Shown: positions 15,974 to 24,640 of the stretch, piece after piece
Layout: the number at the start of each line of letters is the position of its first letter
Numbering within the stretch: the first letter of the stretch is position 1
Source of the DNA: Solwaraspora sp. WMMD1047
GTDB lineage: Bacteria > Actinomycetota > Actinomycetes > Mycobacteriales > Micromonosporaceae
NCBI RefSeq assembly: GCF_029626155.1
Contig: NZ_JARUBL010000001.1
Location: forward strand, 1,674,001-1,738,000
Direction of reading: 5' to 3'
Length of the DNA stretch: 64,000 nucleotides
The notes under the pieces: model-generated
Told to the model about the DNA's origin: nothing
What the model saw: the letters and a program-made list of their open reading frames with translations, nothing else
Database searches by the model: none
Made by a program: the position numbers and the translations under genes

Positions 15974-17254
15974 CTAGCCGATTACCGACGACCAGTTCTC
16001 CTGTGCCTTGGCCAGGGCGTCGTCGACGCTGCTCTCGCCGGCCAGCACCAGCTGCAACTGCTCGGCGAAGCTGCGCATCAGGTCCTCGGACTTGGGCAGA
16101 CCGACGAACTCGTTGGCCGGGTAGCCCTGCTGGTAGATCTCGAAGGCGGTCTTGAACATCGGGTCGCTGCTGCCGAAGTCGGGCTCCGCGGTCTTGTTGC
16201 CGGGGAAGCCGTTGGCGATCGTGCTCAGGTTCGCGTTCGTCTCCTGGCTCATCAGGTACGACACGAACTTGAACGCCTCGGCCTTGTGCTCGGTGGACTC
16301 GGAGATGCCGATGCCCCAGGAGGCGTAGGGGATGCCGCGCTCGCCGGAGTAGCCGTCCTCGGCGGGCAGCGCCGCCACCTCGAACTCCAGGTCCGGCGCG
16401 TTCTCCTTGATCAGGTTGATGTGGGCGAGCGAGTCGATCATCATCCCGACCTGGCCGTTGGTGAACTTCTCGACCTTGTCCTGCTCCTTCATGGTGAGCG
16501 AGCCGGGGGCGATGACGCCGGCGTCGTTGAGGCCCTTGACGTACTCGACCGTGCTCTTGACCTGCGGGCTGGTCAGGTTGGGCTTGCCGTCGGCCAGCAT
16601 GCTGCCGCCGGAGGCCCAGAGCCAGGACATGACGTCGTTCTGGATGCCGTTGGGCACGGCGGTGTCGAGCGGGAGTGCCCAGCCCTTGACGTCGCCGCCG
16701 CTCGCGCTGACCTTGGTGGCCGCGTCGAGGAACTCGGTGCGGGTGGTGGGCACGTTCTCGACGCCGGCCTCGGTGAGCAGGTCCTTGTTGACGAAGAGCG
16801 GGTAGACGAAGTTGACCACCGGGATCATGTACGTCCTGCCGTCGATCTGGATCTGGCTGGCCAGCTCGCTGTCGTCGTAGTTGGCCTCGGCCATCAGGGC
16901 GGACAGGTCGGTGATCGCGCCCTGCTTGGCGAAGTCGTTGACCCAGGCGCCGTCGAGCCCCACCACGTCGGGCAGGGTCTTCGAGGCCGCGCCGGTGAGC
17001 AGTTGCTGCTTGGTCGAGGCGTACGGCGCGCTCAGCAGCTCGATCTCGATGTTCGGGTTCTGCGCCGTAAAGTCACTGATGATCTTGTCGAACTCCCCGG
17101 CCGGTAGTTCGGCGCCCCACCACTGGGCGAACTCCAGCGTCACGGTGCCGTCCGACGCGGCATCGTCGGAGCCGCACGCCGCCACGAACGCGACAAGCGT
17201 CGCCGCCGTCGCCGCTGCAAACAGTCGCCTCAGCCGGGTAGCGCGAAACATCAT
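15974..17254 (-). CDS. Sugar ABC transporter substrate-binding lipoprotein
   Basis: A 426-residue extracytoplasmic family 1 solute-binding protein. Signal peptide with lipobox (LVAFVAACGSDD), then FAQWWGAELPAGEFDKIISD, typical of CUT1 oligo- or monosaccharide-binding proteins. RBS AAGGAG precedes ATG 17254. It is the first gene of a six-gene minus-strand operon (binding protein, two permeases, aldolase, kinase, manA), divergent from a DeoR regulator. Confidence 0.9.
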   Translation of the reverse strand: MMFRATRLRRLFAAATAATLVAFVAACGSDDAASDGTVTLEFAQWWGAELPAGEFDKIISDFTAQNPNIEIELLSAPYASTKQQLLTGAASKTLPDVVGLDGAWVNDFAKQGAITDLSALMAEANYDDSELASQIQIDGRTYMIPVVNFVYPLFVNKDLLTEAGVENVPTTRTEFLDAATKVSASGGDVKGWALPLDTAVPNGIQNDVMSWLWASGGSMLADGKPNLTSPQVKSTVEYVKGLNDAGVIAPGSLTMKEQDKVEKFTNGQVGMMIDSLAHINLIKENAPDLEFEVAALPAEDGYSGERGIPYASWGIGISESTEHKAEAFKFVSYLMSQETNANLSTIANGFPGNKTAEPDFGSSDPMFKTAFEIYQQGYPANEFVGLPKSEDLMRSFAEQLQLVLAGESSVDDALAKAQENWSSVIG

Positions 17255-17303
17255 GACGAACTCCTTCTACATACAGATCTTTCTATTCTCTGCGAGGTTG
17301 ACG

Positions 17304-17320
17304 ACACGTTAGCAACGTGT
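17304..17320. promoter_or_regulatory. Palindromic operator candidate for DeoR
   Basis: ACACGTT-AGC-AACGTGT is a perfect 7+3+7 palindrome in the 192-bp region between the divergent sugar operon (start 17254) and the DeoR gene (start 17447). It lies about 50 bp upstream of the binding-protein start, close to where its -35 would fall (TAGAAA on the minus strand may be the -10). Probable repressor site; inference. Confidence 0.5.
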
Positions 17321-17446
17321 TACCAGCAAAGACAAGAGGAGAACCGCAAAAAAACGCGGACTACGGCATAGGGTGGCGTCCGACGGCGCCGATGCGCGCA
17401 GTCGATGCATGGTTGTGGCATACTCCCGCTTTGACGAGGGGGAAGC

Positions 17447-18292
17447 ATGAGCGTCGACAAGGACGAACGACAGCGGCACCTGCCCGCCGGACGTAAGGCC
17501 CAGCTGGCCGCGTACGTCGCCGACGCCGGCCAGGTCACGGTCGGCGACCTGGCGGAACGCTTCGGCGTCTCCATCGACACCATCCGGCGCGATCTCGACC
17601 AGCTCAGCGCCGACGGGGTGCTGGTGCGCACCTACGGCGGTGCCGTCAGCCTCTCCACCGTCTTCCGCACCGACCGCGCCGTCGACCAGCGGCTCAGCCT
17701 GCAGGAGCAGGAGAAGGAGCGGATCGCGGCGCTGGCCGCGGCGCTGGTCCAGGACGGCTCGACCATCATGATCAACGGCGGGACCACCACCCTGGCGGTC
17801 GCCCGCAACCTCGGCCAGCACCGGGACCTCACGGTGGCGACGAACAACCTGCTGGTGCCCGGCGCGCTGCCGCCCTCGGCGATCCGCGACATCTACGTCT
17901 TCGGCGGCGCGGTACGCACCCTCACGCTCGCCACGATCGGCCCGGTGAGCTTCCGGGCGACCGGCGGCGCCGACCTGGACATCAGCTGCGACCTGGCGCT
18001 GATCGGCGTCGGCGCGGTGGACTCCGACGCCGGCTACACGACGAGCAACCTCGCCGAGGCCGCGATGATGCAGGAGATGATCTCGCGCGCCGACCGGGTG
18101 GCGATCCTCGCCGACTCCTCCAAGTTCGGCCGCCGGCTCTTCGCCCAGGTCTCCGAGCTGGGCAGCGCCGACTACCTGATCACCGACACCGCGCCGCCGG
18201 CCGAACTGCGCGACGCCCTCGCCGCCAACGATGTCAGGGTCATCACCCCGGCGGCCTCACCCCGGCAGCGGGGAGCGCGGGCAACCAGCTAG
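17447..18292 (+). CDS. DeoR-family transcriptional regulator
   Basis: A 281-residue regulator. N-terminal HTH: VTVGDLAERFGVSIDTIRRD (about 26-45), followed by a DeoRC sensor domain (NGGTTTLAVARNL; DLALIGVGAVDSDAGYTTSNL) that binds phosphorylated sugars through an isomerase-like fold. ATG 17447 follows GAGGGGGAAGC. Divergent to the sugar operon, so it most likely represses it and is released by a pathway sugar-phosphate. Confidence 0.9.
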   Translation: MSVDKDERQRHLPAGRKAQLAAYVADAGQVTVGDLAERFGVSIDTIRRDLDQLSADGVLVRTYGGAVSLSTVFRTDRAVDQRLSLQEQEKERIAALAAALVQDGSTIMINGGTTTLAVARNLGQHRDLTVATNNLLVPGALPPSAIRDIYVFGGAVRTLTLATIGPVSFRATGGADLDISCDLALIGVGAVDSDAGYTTSNLAEAAMMQEMISRADRVAILADSSKFGRRLFAQVSELGSADYLITDTAPPAELRDALAANDVRVITPAASPRQRGARATS

Positions 18293-18299
18293 CGGGTTC

Positions 18300-19214
18300 T
18301 CACGTCCACGGCAGTTGCGACCGCTGCTGCCAGTACCGGGCGGGCGGCTCGGCCAGGTCCGCCCACCGGGCGGGGTCGACGGCGAGCCGCTCCGCCCGCA
18401 GGTTCGAGGCCAACTGGTCGCCGGTCGCGGCCCCGGACAGCACGATCGCCGCCCACGGCTGACGCAGCGCCGCCGCGAGCGCGACCGCGTCGCCCACCCC
18501 CGGACGCACCGCGAGCCGGCCGTTGGCGAGCGCCTCCTTCACGATGACCAGACACCCCGCGTCGTACGCCTGCGCCAGCGCCGGGCCGACGCTGGGCTCC
18601 AGGAGATTCCAGGTGGCCTGCACGCTGCGGAACAACGGCCGGCCGTCGACCCGGATGCCCAGCGCGTCCCGGATCGTCTCGGCCTGCGCCGGCCCGCTGG
18701 TGGACAGTCCCACCACGACGCCCCGCTCGGCGAGCTCGGCGAGTCGACGGTGCAGGTCCGCGTCACGCAGGGCGGGACTGTCCGGGGTGACCGAGTGGAT
18801 CTGGTAGAGGTCGAGGCGGTCGCCGAGCAGCGCCCGGGTCTCGGCGTACTGGCGGTCGAAGGTGGCGAGGCTGTGGTCCTTGACCTCGTGCGTGTCGGCC
18901 TCGACCCGCCAGCCCGCCGTGTAGGTGTAGCCCCACTTGCTCCCGACGACCACGTCGTCGATCTCCGGCCGGGCCCGCAACCACTGGGCCAGGAACTCCT
19001 CGGCCCGGCCGTACGAGCGGGCCACGTCGACGTACCTGACGCCCGCCGCGTACGCCTGGTCGAGCAGCTCGTGGGCGCGGGCCCGCAGTGCCTCGACCGT
19101 CCGTTCGACCGGCAGGTCCGTGTCGCGCCCCAGGTTGAGGTAGCCCGGCCGGCCGACGGCCGCCAGCCCCAACCCGATCCTGGCGGCTCCCGCCAGGCGG
19201 TCGGTGATTGTCAT
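18300..19214 (-). CDS. Aldo/keto reductase
   Basis: A 304-residue TIM-barrel NADPH oxidoreductase. Catalytic tetrad visible: Asp63 (YVDVARSYG), Tyr68, Lys in VVGSKWGY, His in QIHSVTPDS. NADP-binding end: LSGAATGDQLASNL. Start ATG 19214 chosen to give the standard N-terminus; a further upstream start (19229) only adds five residues. Convergent with deoR, so it may serve the same sugar pathway, but it is on its own transcript. Confidence 0.85.
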   Translation of the reverse strand: MTITDRLAGAARIGLGLAAVGRPGYLNLGRDTDLPVERTVEALRARAHELLDQAYAAGVRYVDVARSYGRAEEFLAQWLRARPEIDDVVVGSKWGYTYTAGWRVEADTHEVKDHSLATFDRQYAETRALLGDRLDLYQIHSVTPDSPALRDADLHRRLAELAERGVVVGLSTSGPAQAETIRDALGIRVDGRPLFRSVQATWNLLEPSVGPALAQAYDAGCLVIVKEALANGRLAVRPGVGDAVALAAALRQPWAAIVLSGAATGDQLASNLRAERLAVDPARWADLAEPPARYWQQRSQLPWT

Positions 19215-19253
19215 GACCCATCCAACCACCGCGCGGGCGAGGCCGGGCGTTTG

Positions 19254-20564
19254 TCAGCGCGGTGAGCCGCCACCGTCCCCGTTCGCGTGGCCGGGGCTCG
19301 GCAGGGCGACGTCGCGCGGCAACAACTGGGCGGTGAGCAGTGTGGACAGCGCGGACGAGTCGGTGCCGCCGGCGCCGTCGGTACGCACCACCACCAGCTG
19401 CGGGGCCTTGCCGGCCAACTCCGCGCCGACCTCCAGGCGGCGCAGCGCCAGCTCGTACTGCAACACCGCCCGGTTGTCCCGGTACGCCTGCGCCAGCCGG
19501 CGCTGCGCCTTGGCCTCGTTCTCGGCCGCGATCAGCCCGCTGCGCCCCCGGGTCTCGATCTCGAAGCGAACCCGCTGGGCGTTGGTCTCCTGCTCCTCCA
19601 GCAACTGCGCGACCTGCTCGCGGGCCTTGTTCAGCGCCGCCTTCACCTCGACGAACCGGGCGTCGCGCATCTTCTTGGCCCGCTCGATGTCCATCTGCAG
19701 GCTGTCGATCCGCCGCTTGCGGATCAGACCCCACTCCTGCTCGTAGGCGGCGTGTTCCTTGGCGACCCGCTCCCGGGTGGCCAGGTGCTGCTGGTACTGG
19801 GCCGGCAGCTGCACGTCGGGGATGTTGCAGCCGGTGATCCGTACGCCGTAGCGGGTCAGCTGGCGGTTGAGCAGCTCCTGCATGTCGGCGACGTCGGAGC
19901 CGCGCAGGTCGTACGCCCGCTCGGTCTGCACCAGGCGGGCCCGCTGCCGGATCGCGTCCTGGACGGCGCTGGACAGCACCAGGTCGAAGTTGCCGGCACC
20001 GATGGTCCGCACGAACAACACGGCGTCGGTGATCCGCAACTTCATGAAGAACTCGATCGAGCGCAGCGGCACGTTCTCCCGGGTCGGGCAGGCCATCACC
20101 GGCGCCGAGTAGGGGATCTCGGTGGCCACGTCGACCACGAAGGCGACCCGGGACCAGGGGTGCCACAGGTAGTGCCGCCCCGGCTCCAGGGTGCGGGTGA
20201 CGGCGCCGTAGCGGGTCAGCACGCCGTTGGTGCCCTGCTCGATCTCCACGATCGACGAACGCCACCACCAGAGCGCGCCGATCAGCAGCAGCAGAGCGCC
20301 GGCCGCGTATGCCAGGCCGGCCAGCGCCTCGTACGCGGACCCGAGCAGCCCGTCGTCGCCCCGCACCGCGAGCAGCACGCCGGTCGGCAGGGCGAGCAGG
20401 CCCAGCCAGAGCGGCACCATCCAGCCGAGCCGGCGGCGGTGCCGGGGGATGACGACCGGGACGAGGGTGCCCGCCTCGCCGCCGCGCAGCAGTTGGGCGA
20501 TCGCGCTCCACGGGGCGACGACCTCCGAGATGACCGAGCTACGGCCGGTCCGCGCGGCACTCAC
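19254..20564 (-). CDS. SPFH/band-7 membrane protein (second of pair)
   Basis: A 436-residue protein. Two hydrophobic segments near the N-terminus (LWLGLLALPTGVLLAV; AGALLLLIGALWWW), then an SPFH domain (GVLTRYGAVTRTLEPGRHYLW) and a long coiled coil (about 245-370, rich in E/R/Q/A). SPFH proteins form large oligomeric assemblies on membranes. ATG overlaps the stop of the preceding SPFH gene (ATGA), indicating a hetero-oligomeric partner pair. Confidence 0.8.
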   Translation of the reverse strand: MSAARTGRSSVISEVVAPWSAIAQLLRGGEAGTLVPVVIPRHRRRLGWMVPLWLGLLALPTGVLLAVRGDDGLLGSAYEALAGLAYAAGALLLLIGALWWWRSSIVEIEQGTNGVLTRYGAVTRTLEPGRHYLWHPWSRVAFVVDVATEIPYSAPVMACPTRENVPLRSIEFFMKLRITDAVLFVRTIGAGNFDLVLSSAVQDAIRQRARLVQTERAYDLRGSDVADMQELLNRQLTRYGVRITGCNIPDVQLPAQYQQHLATRERVAKEHAAYEQEWGLIRKRRIDSLQMDIERAKKMRDARFVEVKAALNKAREQVAQLLEEQETNAQRVRFEIETRGRSGLIAAENEAKAQRRLAQAYRDNRAVLQYELALRRLEVGAELAGKAPQLVVVRTDGAGGTDSSALSTLLTAQLLPRDVALPSPGHANGDGGGSPR

Positions 20565-22225
20565 CGCTGCACCTCCGGGTGATCCGCCGGTCCGGAGACC
20601 GGGTCTGGGTCGTCAGGGCCGTCCGGGCCGGCGGCGTTGGCGACGGCCGGCAGCACCGTGGGCTGGTTGGCCTCGCGGAGCGCCGCGATCTCCGGTTCCC
20701 GCTCCGCGATCCGGGCCGCGACCTCGGCCAGCCGGGTCCGCATGGCCGCCATGTCGGCCTCGGTGAACAGCTCGGCGTTGCGCTCGCCGACCATCTCCCG
20801 GGCCAGCCGGAGCAGGTCGACGCCGGCGGCACCGTCCGGGTCGGTGGACCCGCCGATGCGCACCAGTCGGGGCAGGTGGTCGGCGACCGCCTCGAGGGTG
20901 TCGAGCACCTCCCGCTGGTAGCGGTATTCGAGGATCTCGGGTGCCTCGGCGGCGGTCACCGCCCGGATGTCCAGCGCCTGGGCGTCCAGCAGCGCGGCGT
21001 TGGCCCGCGCCTCGGACTCGGCCAGCACGTACCGCTGCCGGGCCAGCGCCTCGGCCCGGTTGGTTTCCCGCTCGAGGGCGGTGTCCATCTGCGCCTGGTA
21101 CTGGGCGATCTCGGCGTGGATTCCGGAGAGGATCTCGTGCAGGGTGGCCAGCTCCTTGGTCAGGTCGCCCTCGTCCTGCTCCTTGCGCAGCTGCAACGCG
21201 TACTCGTGGGTGTAGGCCTCCTTGGCGACCCGGACCATCTCCGGTGCCGCCAGGTCCATCCGGTACCGGCGGTCGGACGGCTCGGCGTGGGTGATGTTGG
21301 CGTTGGTCAGCTCCACCGCCGGGCGGAACTGCTGGTTGAGCTGTTCCAGCAGCCGGCCGGTGTCCTCGCCGACCATGTTGTAGATCTCCGCCGCCTCCTG
21401 CTCGTAGATCAGGCTGCGGATGGTCTCGCTGACGGCGTTGCTGAGCTTCTCCTCGAACCCGCGCACCGCGCCGAGGGTGTAGACGAACTCCACCGGGTCG
21501 CTGATCCGGAACTGGATGAACAGGTCGATCGACGCCTTCACCCCGCCCTTGGTGGGCGCCTCCCGCACCGGGGCGTTGAACGGGTACTCGCGGGTGGTGT
21601 TGACGATGTACGACACCCGCTTCCACGGGTTCAGCAGAATCACCCGGCCCGGGCCGACGACCTGCTCGAGCTTGCCGAACCGGGTGATCAGCGCGGCGCA
21701 GCCGTCCGGCACCATGACCATCCCCTGTCGCCACCAGACGAAGCCGACGGCCAGCACGGACAGCACCCAGTAGTGCACGCCGAAGAAGGGGTTGGTCAGC
21801 ACGTTCCCGCCGGCGACCCCGATCACCACCGCGGCGACCGCGCCCAGCACGAGCAGCAGCGACACCGGCAGCATGGTCACCAGGGACCGCCCGCGGGGAA
21901 TCACCATCGGGCAGATGACGTGCACCTGCTCGCGCTCCTCCCGGCGCTGCTCGCTGCGGTTGAGCACCTCACCCGCGTCGTCCAGCGGCACCGTCCGCTG
22001 CTCCATCAGCGTGTCGATGCTGCCGCCGAGGTCGCGGGCGGCGGGGAAGTCGACGGGATCCATCCCGCCGTCCTGCGACTGCGACCGCTGCTCGCCGCCG
22101 GCACCGGCCTCCGCGCCCGGTGTGCCGCCGCGCCGACGCAGCTCGTCCCTCGCCAGCGCCTGCACGTCGACACCCTCAGCGATCGCGCCGGCGACTCTGC
22201 GTAGATTCTGCTGGACCCGTGCCAC
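20561..22225 (-). CDS. SPFH/band-7 membrane protein (first of pair)
   Basis: A 554-residue protein starting at GTG 22225 behind GGGGAACT; a longer start at 22288 lacks such a site. A hydrophilic N-terminus (about 1-110) is followed by two membrane segments, the SPFH domain (DGCAALITRFGKLEQVVGPG) and a coiled coil (about 330-440). The C-terminus has further helices (LAEVAARIAEREPEIAAL). Same-operon partner of the 436-residue SPFH protein; flotillin-like membrane scaffolding is the family role. Confidence 0.8.
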   Translation of the reverse strand: MARVQQNLRRVAGAIAEGVDVQALARDELRRRGGTPGAEAGAGGEQRSQSQDGGMDPVDFPAARDLGGSIDTLMEQRTVPLDDAGEVLNRSEQRREEREQVHVICPMVIPRGRSLVTMLPVSLLLVLGAVAAVVIGVAGGNVLTNPFFGVHYWVLSVLAVGFVWWRQGMVMVPDGCAALITRFGKLEQVVGPGRVILLNPWKRVSYIVNTTREYPFNAPVREAPTKGGVKASIDLFIQFRISDPVEFVYTLGAVRGFEEKLSNAVSETIRSLIYEQEAAEIYNMVGEDTGRLLEQLNQQFRPAVELTNANITHAEPSDRRYRMDLAAPEMVRVAKEAYTHEYALQLRKEQDEGDLTKELATLHEILSGIHAEIAQYQAQMDTALERETNRAEALARQRYVLAESEARANAALLDAQALDIRAVTAAEAPEILEYRYQREVLDTLEAVADHLPRLVRIGGSTDPDGAAGVDLLRLAREMVGERNAELFTEADMAAMRTRLAEVAARIAEREPEIAALREANQPTVLPAVANAAGPDGPDDPDPVSGPADHPEVQR

Positions 22226-22354
22226 AGTTCCCCTTCCGCGCTGCTCAGGACCCGCGATGCTATCCACTCGGGTCAAGCCCGAGGGCACCGGCCCGCGGGC
22301 CGGGGCATCGACCGCCGCTGTTACGCCCTCGTCCTGACGAGCAGTCCCGCCAGC

Positions 22355-22373
22355 TTGTACAAATTCTTGTACG
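22355..22373. promoter_or_regulatory. YefM-type operator (TGTAC palindromes)
   Basis: TTGTACAA (22355-22362), a perfect palindrome, followed by TTGTACG (22367-22373). E. coli and Streptomyces YefM-YoeB operators are built on TGTACA-centred palindromes, so this is very likely the autoregulatory site of the toxin-antitoxin pair 20 bp downstream. Confidence 0.6.
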
Positions 22374-22390
22374 TAGCGTTGGGAGGCAGC

Positions 22391-22675
22391 ATGCGGACCG
22401 TTCCCTACTCAGAAGTCCGACAGAACCTGGCGAAGATGCTCGACCACGTCGTGGACGATGCCGAGGAAGTGGTGGTGACCCGCTCCGGCCGGGAGGCTGC
22501 GGTCATCATCTCGCTGCGCGAGTACGAGTCGTTGAAGGAGACGGCCTACCTGATGGCCAGCCCCGCGAACGCGCGCCGGCTGAATGAAGCTGTCGAAGAG
22601 CTACGCAACGGGGGTGGGGAGATGCACGACCTGATCGACCCCGACGCCAGCCCAGGCGAGGCGCCGGCAGCATGA
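22391..22675 (+). CDS. yefM: YefM/Phd-family antitoxin
   Basis: A 94-residue antitoxin starting at ATG 22391 with GGGAGG upstream. N-terminal DNA-binding domain of the Phd/YefM type (YSEVRQNLAKMLDHVVDDAE; EVVVTRSGREAAVIISLREY), and a flexible acidic C-terminus that would wrap the toxin. Overlaps the toxin gene by ATGA, the usual antitoxin-first order, which favours antitoxin excess. Confidence 0.9.
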   Translation: MRTVPYSEVRQNLAKMLDHVVDDAEEVVVTRSGREAAVIISLREYESLKETAYLMASPANARRLNEAVEELRNGGGEMHDLIDPDASPGEAPAA

Positions 22676-22926
22676 AGGTTCAGTTCGCTGGCCGAGGCTG
22701 GGAGGACTACCTGACCTGGCAACGCGATCGACAGATGCTCAAACGAGTGAACACCTTGATCGAGGACATCCGACGCAACGGCCACCAAGGTATCGGCAAA
22801 CCAGAGCAACTCCGCGGCAACTGGGCAGGATTCTGGTCCAGGCGCATCGACCAGGAACACCGCCTCGTACACCGGATCATGGACGACACAGTGCAGATCG
22901 CGCAGTGCCGCTACCACTACGAATGA
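22672..22926 (+). CDS. yoeB: YoeB/Txe-family mRNA interferase toxin
   Basis: An 84-residue RelE-superfamily ribosome-dependent RNase. YoeB signature residues are present: Glu45 (GKPEQLRG), Arg64 (QEHRLVHR) and the C-terminal His82-Tyr83 (CRYHYE), matching Glu46/Arg65/His83 of E. coli YoeB with a one-residue offset. Full length, so probably active, and paired with the preceding antitoxin. Confidence 0.92.
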   Translation: MKVQFAGRGWEDYLTWQRDRQMLKRVNTLIEDIRRNGHQGIGKPEQLRGNWAGFWSRRIDQEHRLVHRIMDDTVQIAQCRYHYE

Positions 22927-23090
22927 GGTAACCCAACCCGCTCGTCTCCGCTGAGGGACACAGCTGTCGGTGGTGGTGTCGGTTGAACGGGGCACGGAAC
23001 CTCGCCCTCATCGATCTCCGGGCTCGCTGTGCCAGACATCAAGGTCAGTCGGCCCGGTACTCCGACCCGGGATCAACCGGTGGGAAGTGC

Positions 23091-23168
23091 TGGTGGGGCC
23101 GGCGGGACTCGAACCCGCACTGGAACGGACCTAAACCGTTTGCCTCCTGCCAATTGGGCTACGGCCCC
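23091..23168 (-). tRNA. Atypical short tRNA, anticodon UAG
   Basis: On the minus strand: acceptor GGGGCCG/CGGCCCC, D-arm GCCC...GGC, anticodon stem AACGG/CCGTT with loop TTTAGGT, five-base variable region CCAGT, T-arm GCGGG/CCCGC, discriminator A and encoded CCA. The loop gives anticodon UAG, which would read CUA/CUG (leucine), but tRNA-Leu should have a long class II variable arm and this one is class I. The fold is otherwise complete apart from one D-stem mismatch. Amino-acid identity therefore uncertain. Confidence 0.75.
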
Positions 23169-23239
23169 AGCGCACCGGTCTCGACGGTGGCGTCTGGCGA
23201 TCGTAGTCCACCGACGGTCCGACCGGGTGACCCGCTCGC

Positions 23240-23731
23240 TCATTCCAGACCGAGGTCCCGGCGCAGCTTCGCGACGTGCCCGGTGGCCTTGACGTTGTAG
23301 AGCGCCCGCTCGATCCGGCCCTCCTCGTCGATGACGAAGGTCGACCGGATCACGCCGGTCACGGTCCGGCCGTAGGACTGCTTCTCCCCGTACGCCCCGT
23401 ACGCGGTGAGCACCGCCTTGTCGGCGTCGGAGACCAGCGGGAACGTGATCGAGTCCCGGTCCCGGAACTTCGCCAGCTTCGCCGGGTCATCCGGGGAGAT
23501 GCCGACCACCTCGTAGCCGGCGGACCGCAGCGAGTCGAGCGAGTCGCGGAAGTCGCACGCCTGCTTGGTGCAGCCGGCGGTCATCGCGGCGGGGTAGGCG
23601 TAGAGCACGACCTTGCGGCCGCGCAGCTCCTTCAGGGCGAGGGTGTCACCGCCGTCGGTCGGCAGGGTGAACTCGGGTGCGACGTCACCCGGGGCGAGGC
23701 GGGCGCCGCCGGAGGTGGTCTGCTCGGTCAT
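23240..23731 (-). CDS. bcp: Thioredoxin-dependent thiol peroxidase (Bcp/PrxQ)
   Basis: A 163-residue peroxiredoxin. Peroxidatic Cys in MTAGCTKQACDFRD with the resolving Cys five residues later, the PrxQ arrangement. Conserved Arg in RSTFVIDEEGRI. Reduces H2O2 and organic hydroperoxides using thioredoxin. Start ATG 23731. The usual PKDDT before the Cys reads PAAMT, a modest divergence of the active-site loop. Adjacent to the atypical tRNA. Confidence 0.88.
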   Translation of the reverse strand: MTEQTTSGGARLAPGDVAPEFTLPTDGGDTLALKELRGRKVVLYAYPAAMTAGCTKQACDFRDSLDSLRSAGYEVVGISPDDPAKLAKFRDRDSITFPLVSDADKAVLTAYGAYGEKQSYGRTVTGVIRSTFVIDEEGRIERALYNVKATGHVAKLRRDLGLE

Positions 23732-23836
23732 GGGCCAGACCCTACCGGCGGCGGCCCGGGTCCGGCGCCGGGGCGCCCGGCGAGGTGTGAGGAGTAGGGC
23801 TCTTGCCAGGGCTATGCAACAACGACGGGTGGCAAA

Positions 23837-23842
23837 TAGGCT
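23837..23842 (+). promoter_or_regulatory. Candidate -10 for the CbiMNQO operon
   Basis: TAGGCT about 43 bp upstream of the CbiM start (GTG 23885), preceded by TGCAAC and GGCAAA elements that could be part of a metal-sensor (Nur-like) site. The match to a Nur box is imperfect, so the operator part is tentative. Confidence 0.3.
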
Positions 23843-23884
23843 GGCCTCGCCGGGGTGGGACCCACGCCGGACGAGGGAGGAACA

Positions 23885-24640
23885 GTGGAAGTCCTGACGC
23901 TGCACATCCAGAACGGGGTGCTCAACGGCCCCGTCTCCACCGCGTACGCCATCCTCGCCGCCGCCGCGTTCGCCTGGTGCGTGCTGCGCGGCCGGCAGGA
24001 CCTCGACGACCGGCTGGCCCCGATGGCCGGCCTGGTCGCCGCCTTCATCTTCGCCGTCCAGATGCTGAACTTCCCGGTGCTGCCCGGGGTGAGCGGGCAC
24101 CTGCTCGGCGGCGCGCTGGCCGCGTTGCTGGTGGGCCCCTGGGTCGGCGCGCTCTGCGTCGCCGTGGTGCTTGTCGTCCAGGCGCTCGTCTTCGCCGACG
24201 GCGGGGTCACCGCCATCGGCCCCAACGTCACGAACATGGCCCTGGTCGGCACCGCCGCCGCGTACGGACTGATCTTCGTCCTGTTGCGGGTGCTGCCCCG
24301 CACCCCGGCCGGGCTGGCGGTGACGGCCTTCGTGGCGTCGGTGGTGAGCGTGGTCGCTGCCGCGTTGAGCTTCGTTCTGCAGTACGCCATCGGCGGCACC
24401 ACCCGGCTGGAGAGCGTCGGGCTGGGCGAGGTGCTGGCCACCATGACCGGCACCCACCTGCTGATCGGCATCGGCGAAGGGCTGATCGCCGCCACCACCG
24501 TGGTCACCGTGGCGAAGACCCGCCCGGACCTGGTGTACGCGCTGCGCGGCCTGCGCCGTCCGGCCACCGGCGGCGCCGAGGTCCCGGCCCAGCCCACCCC
24601 GGCGACCGCCGGAAACGACCGCGTCGGAGGTGCGGCATGA
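23885..24640 (+). CDS. cbiM: ECF transporter substrate-specific component CbiM (Co/Ni)
   Basis: A 251-residue membrane protein with about seven hydrophobic segments. N-terminal LHIQNGVLNGP corresponds to the metal-binding MHIxxG segment; GVTAIGPNVTNMALVG and GTHLLIGIGEGLI are CbiM/NikM signatures. Start GTG 23885 has GAGGGAGG upstream and puts the His close to the N-terminus as the metal site requires. Captures Co2+ or Ni2+ for the CbiNQO energising module that follows; the metal cannot be decided. Confidence 0.88.
   Translation: MEVLTLHIQNGVLNGPVSTAYAILAAAAFAWCVLRGRQDLDDRLAPMAGLVAAFIFAVQMLNFPVLPGVSGHLLGGALAALLVGPWVGALCVAVVLVVQALVFADGGVTAIGPNVTNMALVGTAAAYGLIFVLLRVLPRTPAGLAVTAFVASVVSVVAAALSFVLQYAIGGTTRLESVGLGEVLATMTGTHLLIGIGEGLIAATTVVTVAKTRPDLVYALRGLRRPATGGAEVPAQPTPATAGNDRVGGAA

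Noticed and set aside
23732-23884. Cobalamin riboswitch before cbiM
   Set aside because: No B12-box sequence was recognisable in the short 5' region; a metal-sensor operator is more plausible but weak.
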